Notes under the pieces: model-generated
Seen by the model: only the letters and a program-made list of their open reading frames with translations
Told to the model about the DNA's origin: nothing
Databases searched by the model: none
Translations under genes and position numbers: made by a program
DNA from: CAZGRP01 sp964527995
Lineage (GTDB): Bacteria > Zhuqueibacterota > Zhuqueibacteria > Oceanimicrobiales > CAZGRP01
Length of the DNA: 21,712 nt
NCBI GenBank assembly: GCA_964527995.1
Contig: CAZGRP010000064.1
Location: 1 to 21,712, forward strand
Direction: 5' to 3'
Part shown: piece by piece, positions 1 to 8,495 of the stretch
Position numbering within the stretch: position 1 is the stretch's first letter
How the letters are laid out: each line of letters opens with the position of its first letter

Positions 1-39
1 CCAATCGAATTCCCAGCGGATGAAAGTGACCAGCGGATT

Positions 40-110
40 CCACCTCTGAAGAGCCACCTTCCCAATTCCCAGTCCCTGGTGCCTGACACCTGGTACCCGA
101 TGCCTAATCT
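40..110. repeat. Degenerate simple-sequence tract after rnhC
   Basis: The sequence downstream of the RNase HIII stop carries short degenerate units (ccCAATTCCCAGTcc, GGTGCCTGACACCTGGTACC) that resemble the drifting simple repeats found in noncoding DNA of some GC-rich genomes. No gene is visible in positions 1 to 103 and there is no terminator with a T-run. The call rests on appearance only. Confidence 0.3.
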
Positions 111-1030
111 CGAGACAAAATCCGCCGCGTCGTCTTGAAGTGCCACTTCGCCACTCGTTTCAAAATCTCGGGCCCGTGGCGGTCGACCAGCCGCCGGCCG
201 GCCTCGACGACATGGGTGGCGCCCTTGGGCAACTCCAGGCCGACTTCCGCGCTGAGCTTCTGCAGTCGCCGGAGATACTCGGCCCGCGCCAGCACCGAGG
301 CCGCCGCCACTGCCGCGTCCGCCTCGGCGCGTTCGAACTGGTAGAGCTCGATGTTTCGGCCGCTGTCAGCCACCGCTTCGATCAGGTAGCGTTTGTTGCC
401 GAACTTGTCGGCGAGCACCGTCCTGCAGTCCACGTCTCCGAGCAGCCGTTCGACCGCCCGCACGTGGGCCCAGGCCAGCAGCTTGTTGAGATTGGCTGTT
501 TCTTCGTAACGGCGGTTGTACTGTTGGGGAGAGAGCGTCACCACCGCCGAGGGCACCCGTCGCCCGATCTGGCGCGCCAGCCGCTCCACCTCGACATCGC
601 CGATGCGTTTGCTGTCGCGCAGACCCAGGTCGAGCAGCTCGGCCTCCCGTTCGCCGTCGACATAGACCGCCGCCACCACCAGCGGCCCGAAGTAGTCGCC
701 CTTGCCGGCCTCGTCGGTGCCGATGCGCGGCCGCCCGGCAAAGCGCACCGGCTCCTCTCCTTCCGCTGCGAACACAGCGGCCTCCATCTGGCGCTCGCTC
801 TCGAAGCGCCGCAGTGCCTGCACCAGTTCGCTTTGAGCCGGACCGCCGATCACCACCCGCACTCCTTTCTTGCCGCGATAGATGTTCACCGTGGCCGTAT
901 TCCCATCCCCCTCGATCCGCAGCTGGAGACCGTACGGGATCTCCTTGCGGTCGGTGACCGTCCAGCCACGCCCGAAGCACAGTTTCTCGTAGGCCTGGAC
1001 CAGAGCGTCGAACTCTTGTTTGTGCGGCAC
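104..1030 (-). CDS. rnhC: Ribonuclease HIII
   Basis: This is a type 2 RNase H of the HIII subfamily, which cuts the RNA strand of RNA-DNA hybrids in the cytoplasm during replication and R-loop removal. Numbering from the GTG at 1030 (308 aa), residues 1-85 look like the TBP-like N-terminal domain that separates HIII from HII. The signature GTDEAGKGDYFGP follows at 104-116. The acidic catalytic set is D106, E107, D208 (in VLADKF) and D238 (in ERAEADAA). The length matches the family (about 300 aa). I chose GTG at 1030 because an AGAGAGG Shine-Dalgarno lies 6 nt upstream; an upstream frame from 1087 adds 19 residues that do not look like the family. The gene lies 162 nt after the debranching-enzyme stop and may be the last gene of that transcription unit. 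The family call is firm; the start is fairly firm. Confidence 0.95.
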   Translation of the reverse strand: MPHKQEFDALVQAYEKLCFGRGWTVTDRKEIPYGLQLRIEGDGNTATVNIYRGKKGVRVVIGGPAQSELVQALRRFESERQMEAAVFAAEGEEPVRFAGRPRIGTDEAGKGDYFGPLVVAAVYVDGEREAELLDLGLRDSKRIGDVEVERLARQIGRRVPSAVVTLSPQQYNRRYEETANLNKLLAWAHVRAVERLLGDVDCRTVLADKFGNKRYLIEAVADSGRNIELYQFERAEADAAVAAASVLARAEYLRRLQKLSAEVGLELPKGATHVVEAGRRLVDRHGPEILKRVAKWHFKTTRRILSRD

Positions 1031-1192
1031 GGTTGCCTCTCTCGTTGGGTCAGGGACACAGAAAAGGAACTCACACAGCAGAAACACGGCTGTTTTGGCG
1101 AGAGTTCAGTGGGGCCGGGCAGCAGATTTGGCCGACCCGTTCCTCCCACTCTTCGCTCATCTCACAGTGTTTCACCCCAGAGGATAGCCTGG

Positions 1193-4100
1193 CTATCTTG
1201 GCAGCAGCACGTCGTACACGTTCACATTGCTGCGGTCATGATCGCCACCCCCGCCGGTCCACTCACCCGCCTCGCGGGCGACGTTGCGGAAGTCCCCCAG
1301 GCCGGCACCACCATGGTCGTCCTGGGCACCGACCAGTACAGCGAAACGCCAGCGCCGACTCGGCCGGCCGAGGATCGACACGGGGATGGCGAAGGCGACG
1401 GTGCGTGCTGGCACATCACCGAAGGCGCAGCTACGATCGCCGGGAAGGTACTCGGCCAGGATTTTGCCGCGGGCATCGTTCACCCGCAGCCCGCCGCCGA
1501 CGTAGATGATCCTCTCGTAGCCGAAATCGTCCGGGAGCCGGTAGTTGGCGTTCATACCGACGTCGTGGGCGCCGCTACCAGGTTCACCATCCGTATCGAT
1601 GGCGATGGCCGCGTAGGTGAGCTGGAAGCCGTACTCGGGATGCCAGCCCGGCTGCACCAGGTTGCGGAACCGCAGAGCGAAGTAGACAGCGCCACTGTCG
1701 GCAGCCACTCGCAGACGGCGCAAGTCGAGGATCCCGGGCTGAAAATTGGGGTTCCGGGGGTAGACGTAGCGGCCGCTGGGGCCGGTATCGTCACCAGCCG
1801 GGTCCCACTGATCCGCCAGCACTCCGGCCGCCGGGTTGCGTCGCTTCACTTCGCCGCAGGAAAGCAACCGATAGGGCGGTGGCTGGAGCACCGGCAGCGT
1901 GTCGGGCAGGGTCGGATCGGCAAACGCCAGGGGCGGCGCCTGGGGCGGCACGACAGCGCGCACCGCCTCCGCCGGCCGGCCATTGACGAGCGCCCGCCGG
2001 CCTCGGCGATCCAGCACCACCTCGGTGCGATCTTCATCGGCCAGATGCACCGTGGTCCGCAGCCCGCCCCGCCGCCACTCCAGGTCCAGCAGCAAACCGG
2101 AGCCGGCCCCAGACGGCTCGATCCTGCAGATGAAGCGTTCCGCGCTCTCCCGGTAGGAAACCAGCAGCGGCCAATCCCCTACCCGGACGCGAAAGTCCAC
2201 CTGGCGGAGCCCCGGCGGTAGTTGCGGCCGCAGGCGAAGCGTCTGCGCCAGGGCATCGCCGTGGACGCCAAGAAAATCCTCGTAGGTGTTGCGGATGAAC
2301 TCCGCCAGATTCCATGCCTGGCTCGCCGTGCCGGAAAGTCGCGGCCTCTCCTGGCCCGGCCGCGGCACGGCCTCGAGCAGCTCCGACTGCGTGCCGGCAG
2401 CGCCCCAGTCGAGGATCTGGGTGGCGGTCGACTGCATCAGCTTCCAGGCCAGCCCCTCGTAGCCGAAGCGCACCATGGCGGTGATCACCGGGCCCGCCAG
2501 CCACGTCCACACCAGGCCGTTGTGGTAGGCGGCATCGGGGACGTAGAACGGCGGGTAGTGATGGAACGGGTGGAAATTGGGATCGCCCTTCCACAGCGAG
2601 CCCACGCCGTAGGGATAGGTGAGCCTTCTCACCACGGTGGCCAGCACCTGCTGTGCCTCCTGCGCAGGGACCAGCTCGTCCTCTGGCAGAGTCAGAGCGA
2701 AGATCTGGTTGGGGCGAAGCTGCAGGTCCGGAGTACCGTCGGCGTCGAGGTGGTCGAACAAGCGATTTCTGCGGTTATCCCAGAAGGCTGCAAAAAAAGA
2801 ATGGCGGACCCTCTCAGCAAGGGCCCGCCACTTTTCGGCGAGACCAACCTCCCCGACGAGTCGGGCAAATCTCTCCGCCGCCCTCAGTTGGGCGTACCAC
2901 AGCGCCTGCACCTCGACAGCTCGATTCCCGCGCGGCGTCCACGGCCCCTTCGGACCAACAGCGTCCATCCAGGTCTCGGCATCGCCATGCGTCAGGAAGC
3001 CGTGTTCGTCCACCCGATAGCGCAGCGCCCCTTCAACGCTGCGCCGGATCACCGGGAAGATCTGCCGGGCGAAGGCGGTGTCACCCGACACCCGAACGTA
3101 CTGCCAGGCGCTCCTGACAAACCAGGCGGTTGCGTCGGCGGTGTTATAGATCGCCTCCTCCGGAGTGATGCGGTTGGGGATGCGGCCGTAGCGCCGGTCA
3201 GTCGAGTCGGTGAGCTGGCGACTGGCGAACGACTGAAGAATCTGCCGTGCCTCGTCAAAGCGGCCCGTAACCAGAGTGGCCCCGGGCAGCGAAATGAAGG
3301 TATCCCGGCCCCAATAGTTGTTGAACCACGGCAGGCCGGCGAAAATCCCCTTGCCGCCCTGGTTCATGATCAAGGCGTCGAGCGATGTCTTGGCCCAATC
3401 CAGCGCCAGGTCGAACCGGCCGTCCTCGCTGCGGAAGTAGGCGTCCCGGAAGAGAAGATTGAAGCGGTTGCGGCGGCGCTTGATCAGGGCACGCCACTTC
3501 TGTTTCGCCACTTCGACGGTGTTGGCGATCTCTTCCGGTGTGAAACCGACGATGACAAAAACACGAACGGTATCGACGCCGTCGACGGTCAGGGCTCCCG
3601 GAACATAGGCCGGAGCAGCGAACAGCGGGGCGAAGGAGGCGTTGGCTTCAGGATCGAGGAAGAACTTGCCCGGCGGCACCGAAGTGATCCCCATCCACTT
3701 CGGGTACTTGGAATGATCGGCCTCCTGCAATCGAGATTTCTGCGAGATAAACAGAATGCCGGGTCCCTCTTCCCAGTAGGCTTCAAAGGCAGTCGGCCGG
3801 CTGGGACCGGAAACGCCGGGAAGAAAGGAGAACTTCCGCGGGCCGGGGGCGCGCAGCTCCAGAACGAGAACGTTCACCGAATCGAGCAACGTCAGCTCTT
3901 CACCGATGCCGCTCTTCTTGTAACGCCGCACAAGACGGTCGGGATAGACTTCGGACTCGGCCGTCTCGCGCGCCAGTGTTACGCCGTCGACCTGGAGGAT
4001 ATAGTCTTCCAGAAACTCGTAGGTCATCACGCTGAAACCTTGGAAAGCTGACTGGTTCAGCCTTCCGGTCTCACCGTAGAAAAAAGCGGTCTGTTTGTTG

Positions 4101-4270
4101 GTGAAGATGAACGAACGGCTCTCCCCGGGCGGCACCTTGATGACCCTGTTGCGCACCAGACCGGGCTGCGCCCAGGCAGCGGCTGCCATCCACATCCACA
4201 CGAGCACGGTACCCGGCAGAGCGAACGAACGCCGGTCGATCCCGTGGCCATTACGAACGAAACGTGTCAT
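1193..4270 (-). CDS. Secreted amylo-alpha-1,6-glucosidase-like enzyme with glucodextranase-type C-terminal module
   Basis: This 1025-residue protein is predicted to hydrolyse alpha-glucan branch points outside the cytoplasm. A signal peptide is visible (arginines at 13-14, hydrophobic 16-34, cleavage near AWA-Q at 34/35). Residues 40-270 are a beta-rich N-terminal domain. Residues 280-690 form the (alpha/alpha)6 glycogen-debranching C-terminal domain, with the hallmark GIFAGLPWFNNYWGRDTFIS at 308-327, later HNGLVWTWLAGP, QSELLEAVPRPG (likely catalytic Glu) and GTASQAWNLAEF. Residues from about 840 to the end match the C-terminal module of glucodextranase and some secreted pullulanases (YVYPRNPNFQPGILDL, then AIDTDGEPGSGAHD and the closing NVNVYDVLLP). 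Most relatives of the catalytic domain are cytoplasmic, so export plus an add-on module suggests use of external alpha-glucan. The ATG at 4270 follows GGGGAG by only 2 nt. The gene starts 49 nt after lysA, so co-transcription is possible. A terminator-like hairpin lies inside it (2792-2829). Confidence 0.88.
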   Translation of the reverse strand: MTRFVRNGHGIDRRSFALPGTVLVWMWMAAAAWAQPGLVRNRVIKVPPGESRSFIFTNKQTAFFYGETGRLNQSAFQGFSVMTYEFLEDYILQVDGVTLARETAESEVYPDRLVRRYKKSGIGEELTLLDSVNVLVLELRAPGPRKFSFLPGVSGPSRPTAFEAYWEEGPGILFISQKSRLQEADHSKYPKWMGITSVPPGKFFLDPEANASFAPLFAAPAYVPGALTVDGVDTVRVFVIVGFTPEEIANTVEVAKQKWRALIKRRRNRFNLLFRDAYFRSEDGRFDLALDWAKTSLDALIMNQGGKGIFAGLPWFNNYWGRDTFISLPGATLVTGRFDEARQILQSFASRQLTDSTDRRYGRIPNRITPEEAIYNTADATAWFVRSAWQYVRVSGDTAFARQIFPVIRRSVEGALRYRVDEHGFLTHGDAETWMDAVGPKGPWTPRGNRAVEVQALWYAQLRAAERFARLVGEVGLAEKWRALAERVRHSFFAAFWDNRRNRLFDHLDADGTPDLQLRPNQIFALTLPEDELVPAQEAQQVLATVVRRLTYPYGVGSLWKGDPNFHPFHHYPPFYVPDAAYHNGLVWTWLAGPVITAMVRFGYEGLAWKLMQSTATQILDWGAAGTQSELLEAVPRPGQERPRLSGTASQAWNLAEFIRNTYEDFLGVHGDALAQTLRLRPQLPPGLRQVDFRVRVGDWPLLVSYRESAERFICRIEPSGAGSGLLLDLEWRRGGLRTTVHLADEDRTEVVLDRRGRRALVNGRPAEAVRAVVPPQAPPLAFADPTLPDTLPVLQPPPYRLLSCGEVKRRNPAAGVLADQWDPAGDDTGPSGRYVYPRNPNFQPGILDLRRLRVAADSGAVYFALRFRNLVQPGWHPEYGFQLTYAAIAIDTDGEPGSGAHDVGMNANYRLPDDFGYERIIYVGGGLRVNDARGKILAEYLPGDRSCAFGDVPARTVAFAIPVSILGRPSRRWRFAVLVGAQDDHGGAGLGDFRNVAREAGEWTGGGGDHDRSNVNVYDVLLPR
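2792..2829 (-). terminator. Terminator-like hairpin and T7 run inside the debranching-enzyme gene
   Basis: On the coding strand the arm GGCGGGCCCT (2829-2820) pairs with AGGGTCCGCC (2812-2803): ten pairs, one of them G-U, around a 7-nt loop. A run of seven T follows at 2798-2792. This is the usual form of an intrinsic terminator, but it sits in frame within the catalytic domain, encoding WRALAERVRHSFFAAFW. On the opposite strand the G-U pair becomes an A-C mismatch. Whether it acts is unknown; it could cause partial termination, transcript slippage on the T run, or nothing. Confidence 0.4.
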
Positions 4271-4319
4271 GGCTCCCCTGATTGCCTTTCCCTCCTGAGG
4301 CTCCGATCCCCCATCATCG

Positions 4320-5570
4320 TCAGCCGTCCTCGACCAGACGCTCGCGTTCTCGAATCAGACGGACGGCAGCGCCGTCGACCAGCACCTCCGCTGGCCTCGG
4401 ACGCGAGTTGTAGTTGGAACTCAAAACGTACCCATAGGCGCCGGCGGTCAGAATGGCCAGAAGATCGCCACGCTGAAGCGCCGGCAGCCGGCGTTCGCGG
4501 GCGAAAAAGTCACCCGACTCGCAAATCGGCCCGACGATGTCCGCCGTCTCCTGCGGCCCCTCCTTCACCTCTACGGGCACGATCTCATGGTAGGCCTGGT
4601 AGAGACTCGGGCGAATCAGATCGTTCATGCCGGCGTCGACGATCACGAACCTCTTCCCGCGGGTCTCCTTCACGTAGGTGACACGAGTCAGCAGGACACC
4701 CGCCTGTGCCACCAGCGCCCGTCCTGGCTCGACCAGCACCTTGCAGCCGAGCGGCCCCAGCAGCGGGGCGATCCGACGGCCCAGCTCACCAGGATCGACA
4801 CAAAAGTCCGGCATCTGCGAAGGAAGTCGTCCGTCAAGCTGATAATGCACGCCGATGCCGCCACCGAGATCCACAAAATCCGGCCGCAGGCCCGAGTCGC
4901 GCGCCTGACCGACCAGTCGGGCCAGTATAGCGGCACACTCCTCATACGGCTTCACGCTTTCAATCTGGGAGCCAAGGTGGGCATGCAGCCCCACCAGACG
5001 CAGCGAATCCGTCTGCCGGAGTGTTTGCAGGACTCCCGGAATCTCTTCAAGGGGAATACCAAATTTGTCTGCGCTGCGTCCCGTGCTGATGTACGGGTGG
5101 CCATGAATGTCGATGTCGGGATTGACGCGCAGAGACACCGGCGCCTGCATGCCCAGGTCGGCCGCAATCTGCTTGACCACCTCCAGCTCCTGAATCGACT
5201 CGACGTTGATGGCCAGAATGCCCTTCTCCAGTGCCATGCGAATCTCAACATCGGTCTTACCCACACCGGCGAAGACGATGCTTGCCGGCGAGATGCCGGC
5301 CCGTAGCGCCAATTGCAGTTCACCTGCGGACACCACGTCGGCCCCGGCTCCCAGAAGGGCAAGCTCGCGCACAATCGCCGGATTGGAGTTGGCCTTCATG
5401 GCATAGCACACCTGGTGGTCAAGGTCTGCCAGAGCGCTGTCGAGCGCCCCAAAGCTGCGGCGGATCGTGTCCAGGCTGTAGACATAGAGAGGTGTGCCGT
5501 GCTCTCGTGCCAGGTCGACCAGCGACACGTCTTCGCAGTGAAGGAAGCGATGTCTGTAGGCGAAGGGCAT
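4320..5570 (-). CDS. lysA: Diaminopimelate decarboxylase
   Basis: This PLP enzyme converts meso-diaminopimelate to L-lysine, the last step of lysine synthesis, in the cytoplasm. The 416 aa match the usual family length. The alanine-racemase-like barrel holds the PLP lysine K59 in CYAMKANSN, HAHLGSQ at 196-202, the phosphate-binding GGGIG at 236-240 and EPGR at 281-284. The beta domain has the active-site ICESGDFF at 349-356 (C350 from the partner subunit) and the closing GAYGYVLSSNYNSRPRP. The ATG at 5570 gives a family-typical N-terminus (HCEDVSLVDLAREHGTPLYVY), but I see no Shine-Dalgarno; the 41-nt gap behind it is filled with GGTCATTGG-type repeats. It probably shares a transcript with the lipoprotein upstream and the debranching enzyme downstream. 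There is no sign of a lysine riboswitch. Confidence 0.97.
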   Translation of the reverse strand: MPFAYRHRFLHCEDVSLVDLAREHGTPLYVYSLDTIRRSFGALDSALADLDHQVCYAMKANSNPAIVRELALLGAGADVVSAGELQLALRAGISPASIVFAGVGKTDVEIRMALEKGILAINVESIQELEVVKQIAADLGMQAPVSLRVNPDIDIHGHPYISTGRSADKFGIPLEEIPGVLQTLRQTDSLRLVGLHAHLGSQIESVKPYEECAAILARLVGQARDSGLRPDFVDLGGGIGVHYQLDGRLPSQMPDFCVDPGELGRRIAPLLGPLGCKVLVEPGRALVAQAGVLLTRVTYVKETRGKRFVIVDAGMNDLIRPSLYQAYHEIVPVEVKEGPQETADIVGPICESGDFFARERRLPALQRGDLLAILTAGAYGYVLSSNYNSRPRPAEVLVDGAAVRLIRERERLVEDG

Positions 5571-5580
5571 AGGGCTAAAG

Positions 5581-5619
5581 GGTCATTGGGTCACTGCGCA
5601 TCGGTCATTGGTCATTCGG
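5581..5619. repeat. GGTCATTGG short repeats between lysA and the lipoprotein gene
   Basis: Three near copies of GGTCATTGG/C (from 5581, 5603 and 5610) fill the gap between the two genes. The tract runs through the stop codon of the lipoprotein gene (5612-5614). On the transcribed strand it reads as AATGACC units. Such degenerate tracts are common noncoding filler in some bacterial genomes and no function is claimed. Confidence 0.5.
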
Positions 5620-7312
5620 GCTGGAAGCGGATGTCGTTTCCCTCGTTCGGCCAGCGGGCGCGCACGAGAACGCTGTCCGGGTAGACGACGAAGCGCTCGG
5701 CCGGCTGAAACGGAATCGCCGAGCCCCAACTGTAACGGCCGTTGCCGTCGCTGTCGCGAAAGGCATCCAGGAGGTAGACGCCAGGCAGAATGTCATTGAA
5801 TTCATAACGTCCCGTGTCGGCCAGGACGGCAGAGTACTCGACCTTACGGCCGGGCTGGCGCGCGCGCAGATGGATGGCCCCGCGGGCTCCCGGTTGCATA
5901 TCGATGACGCGTCCGGAAATGGCCGAAAGCGTGTCGCGGCTGAGCGTCGTAAACATCGAATAGGCCACGCTGTCGGCGGCCCGGTTGCCGGAAAGATCCA
6001 GGCAACGCCTCAGGTCCAGAGCGACACGAACCACCGTCCTGCTGGGCCAGCCATCTTCCGGGGTGAAACGCAGGACCTGTGGCGAGGGCCAGCTCGGGTG
6101 GCCGGGAATGGCCTGGCCTGCCGTATCCTCGACCGCGATCGCCATCTCGGTTGCCGAGGTGTCCATGGCTTCTGTGAACATCACCTCCACAGGGGTATTC
6201 AGAGCCACGGCACGGGCACTGTCGGCAGGCGACAGCCGGCGCACTCTCGGACGCGTCGTATCGGGCGCACCGTTACCGGTGAACTCGACGGATGCCGCCC
6301 GGCGATCGAGAGGCAGGTCCCAGAGGTCACGAAGGCCGAGCGCCCTCACCGTGTAGGTCACCCCTTCCTCCTGCGCCTCGGTCACCAGGTAGATTTGCTG
6401 GCTGCTCTGCGGATCCGGGTAGGCCAGGCGCACATCCAGAGTCCCGGAGGAGGTGATGACGTAATGGCCCGGGTCCTCCAGGCCCTCCTCTGCGAGAGGC
6501 TCTGAGAAGCTCAGCTCGACATGGTTCCGGTCCGGGGCGCTGGCCGAGGTCAGAGCCGGCGGCGTCGTGTCGCGCACCGTGATGCGAAAGTCGAGATGCT
6601 CCTCACTCTGGTGCAGCGAGTCGAGCACGACGTCGCGCGTCGGCACTCCCAGGGCATCGCTCTCCGGCTCGTAGGTTCGCGTGCGATCCTGGTCTCGAAT
6701 CGCAAACAGGCGATACCGCACCGGCGCCAGAGAACTCAGCTCGTATCGACCCTGCGTGTCGGTTTGAGTGACATAGTCGGCTGCATCGCGCACCGGGTCG
6801 GGGTCGCGGCCCGACAACACATACGCCCAGATCAGAATGCCCTGCCCCTTGCCGTCGGCGTAGACACGGCCCGAGATGCGGCCTTTGTTCAATGAGTCGC
6901 CCGTGGCGAAAGCCCAGGTGAAGCTCTGCCTCATGGTGTTGTTCCGCAGGTCGCGAACATCGCTGCCGACTGTCACGACATAGGTGGTGTTCGGCCGCAG
7001 CGGCCGCGAGCGCTTGAGACGCAGCCGCGACCCGCGCCACTTGAATTTGATCGTACCCAGGTAGGGCGTCACAAAAATGCTGGATTCGGCCGACCGATGC
7101 TCTACGCGTTCGCTGAAGCGAATCTCGATCACCGCGTCCAGGGGCACGCGCACGGCGTTGGCCGGCGGGTTCACCGACACCACCGTCGGAGGGGTCCTGT
7201 CCTCCGGACCGCCGGGAGGCGGTGCTGGCTTGGCGCAGCCTGCGAGCAGCAGGATGCCGACGGCTACGGAGGCACGGTAAGGCCCGTCGATCCGCAGAAG
7301 CCATCTTCTCAT
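5612..7312 (-). CDS. Ig-like domain lipoprotein (Big_5/SbsA type)
   Basis: This 566-residue protein is predicted to be lipid-anchored in the envelope. From the ATG at 7312 it has an arginine-rich start, a hydrophobic stretch and the lipobox LLAGC with the lipidated cysteine at 26. The sequence PPGGPEDRTPPTVVSVNPP then opens the first Big_5-type Ig-like domain (about 35-135), with FSERV and the LRPNTTYVVTV strand. A carboxypeptidase-regulatory-like beta domain follows (GRISGRVYADGKG to about 235). Two further Ig-like units begin at DTTPPALTSAS and DTTRPRVRRLSP. A second regulatory-like domain near the end has TGRYEFNDILPGVYLLDAFRDSDGNGRYSWG. Such proteins are thought to be structural or surface-associated; no enzyme motif is seen. 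A TTG 24 nt upstream could also start it, but the promoter at 7342-7370 places the transcript start about there, favouring the ATG. Confidence 0.85.
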   Translation of the reverse strand: MRRWLLRIDGPYRASVAVGILLLAGCAKPAPPPGGPEDRTPPTVVSVNPPANAVRVPLDAVIEIRFSERVEHRSAESSIFVTPYLGTIKFKWRGSRLRLKRSRPLRPNTTYVVTVGSDVRDLRNNTMRQSFTWAFATGDSLNKGRISGRVYADGKGQGILIWAYVLSGRDPDPVRDAADYVTQTDTQGRYELSSLAPVRYRLFAIRDQDRTRTYEPESDALGVPTRDVVLDSLHQSEEHLDFRITVRDTTPPALTSASAPDRNHVELSFSEPLAEEGLEDPGHYVITSSGTLDVRLAYPDPQSSQQIYLVTEAQEEGVTYTVRALGLRDLWDLPLDRRAASVEFTGNGAPDTTRPRVRRLSPADSARAVALNTPVEVMFTEAMDTSATEMAIAVEDTAGQAIPGHPSWPSPQVLRFTPEDGWPSRTVVRVALDLRRCLDLSGNRAADSVAYSMFTTLSRDTLSAISGRVIDMQPGARGAIHLRARQPGRKVEYSAVLADTGRYEFNDILPGVYLLDAFRDSDGNGRYSWGSAIPFQPAERFVVYPDSVLVRARWPNEGNDIRFQPE

Positions 7313-7341
7313 ATCTGTCAAAATCGTTGTGAGCAAATGTT

Positions 7342-7370
7342 AAAATAGCGAAATGACTAAGGAATAGCAA
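7342..7370 (-). promoter_or_regulatory. Candidate sigma-70 promoter for the Ig-like lipoprotein unit
   Basis: TTGCTA (7370-7365) and TATTTT (7347-7342) are separated by exactly 17 bp in an AT-rich patch. Each box matches 4 of 6 consensus bases. The predicted start lies about 23 nt before the ATG at 7312. This would drive the lipoprotein, lysA and possibly the debranching enzyme and rnhC. I see no terminator in the rest of the gap (7371-7603). Confidence 0.5.
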
Positions 7371-7603
7371 GAGGTTTCGCGCCTGCTGCCGGCTGATTTC
7401 CGACAGGTGCCATAGGACAGACCGTTTCTCCGCGGATAGGAAATCAAGAAGCGCAAGGGGTGAGGATTTCGTGGGAACGGCTGCTGCCGCCGAGGTCGGC
7501 CCTGGGAGTCCGCGGGCCCTCGGGCTGAGGTTTACGCCCCAGGCGTCGCCGGCTGTTGACTGCTTCCGTTTTCAGTGGAGCCAAGGGAATCTCTTGGGTC
7601 CAG

Positions 7604-8020
7604 TCACCGCTCTCCCCGCACCACAGCGGCGATGGCCTCCACCAAATCGATCAGCTCCTGCACGTGCCGATCCAGGACGGGCTGCGTCGACTCCGGCACT
7701 TTGCCGTAGCCTCGCATCCTCCTCGACTTGCAGTCCTCGAGAAGCTCCCACAGATGCGACACGCCGACCTGGATCGCCCACAACGGATCGCCGTCTTCTT
7801 TCTGGGGTATGTCGAAAACACGGCGGAAATGCTTCAGGTGCTCCTGGGCCGCAGAGATACGCCGGCGCAGCTCCTGCACCTGCTCAGGAGTGAGGCGCGA
7901 ATCACGGCACAGATCCTCGCGCGCCGTGAGCGTCATGAATTCGGCCAGCGTGTGCTGCACGATCTGCAGAACCGAGGATAGCGCCCGCCGGTGGTTGTCG
8001 TTGATTTCAATCGCTGGCAT
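7604..8020 (-). CDS. Hypothetical helical protein
   Basis: I do not recognise this family. From the ATG at 8020 it has 138 residues, almost entirely predicted alpha-helix, with many charged and amphipathic stretches (LTPEQVQELRRRISAAQEHLKHFRRVF, broken here only by description). It has no signal peptide, no membrane segment, no zinc motif and a single cysteine. The ATG at 8020 is favoured because AAGGA lies 8 nt upstream; an ATG at 8029 has no room for a ribosome site. The start overlaps the end of the zinc-ribbon gene by 14 nt, so the two are probably translationally coupled. It is the last gene of the cluster that begins with the dynamin-like GTPase, and a scaffold or regulatory partner is possible, though this is inference from position only. 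Confidence 0.75.
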   Translation of the reverse strand: MPAIEINDNHRRALSSVLQIVQHTLAEFMTLTAREDLCRDSRLTPEQVQELRRRISAAQEHLKHFRRVFDIPQKEDGDPLWAIQVGVSHLWELLEDCKSRRMRGYGKVPESTQPVLDRHVQELIDLVEAIAAVVRGER

Positions 8021-8405
8021 TCCTCTCATCCTTACTCAACAGCCTCCGCACGACGCGGCTATCTGCTCGCCGCAGAAGTTCCTCCAGCACCTCCCTGTCC
8101 GCTCCGAGCTCCTCAGCCGCCCGCAAACAGGCGGCAACCAGATAGGGATCGGGTCGAGCCCGGTCGATTTCCCGGGCTGCGCGAGCGAGAAGTGCAGGGA
8201 TCGCCTGTGCATGGCGAATGCGCGACAGAATGCCGGCGGCGCGGATCGGTGTGGATGGTTCCCAATGATTGAGCGCGGCGATGAGCTTCTCGGGAAAGGT
8301 ACGCCGCGCGGCCTCGCTCATGTCGGCACCGCAGTGGCGGCAGGTCCGGTCATCGGGTTGCACTTCCTGCCAGCACTCAGGGCAAAAATAGGTCATTGGA
8401 TCCAT
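8007..8405 (-). CDS. Zinc-ribbon protein with HEAT-like helical repeats
   Basis: A short zinc ribbon opens the protein: CPEC and CRHC form a C-x2-C...C-x2-C knuckle pair within the first 25 residues after MTYF. The remaining 100 residues are helical, with the alternating pattern IRAAGILSRIRHAQAIPALLARA then PYLVAACLRAAEELG, which resembles HEAT-type repeats. No catalytic motif is seen. It may bind protein or nucleic acid. The start is uncertain: ATG at 8405 or ATG at 8396, neither with a strong ribosome site; a GTG at 8459 would add 18 unlikely residues. It follows the DUF6062 gene by about 90 nt and overlaps the next gene by 14 nt, so it looks like the third gene of the dynamin cluster. Confidence 0.75.
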   Translation of the reverse strand: MDPMTYFCPECWQEVQPDDRTCRHCGADMSEAARRTFPEKLIAALNHWEPSTPIRAAGILSRIRHAQAIPALLARAAREIDRARPDPYLVAACLRAAEELGADREVLEELLRRADSRVVRRLLSKDERNASD

Positions 8406-8495
8406 CCACGAACGTCGTCCCGCTGCGGGGTGAATCCAGATCCCGGCCCGTACTGACACCTCAGCATCGAAATCGTCACAGCCATCCAGTCCAAT

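Noticed and set aside
1183..1197. Inverted repeat GATAGCC/GGCTATC across the debranching-enzyme stop codon
   Set aside because: The loop is too short for the full stem and no T-run follows on the minus strand, so it is not a convincing terminator.
140..4051. Two very long plus-strand open frames (693 and 609 codons) opposite rnhC and the debranching enzyme
   Set aside because: They are antisense to strongly recognised genes, show no family features and follow from high GC in the third codon positions of the real genes.
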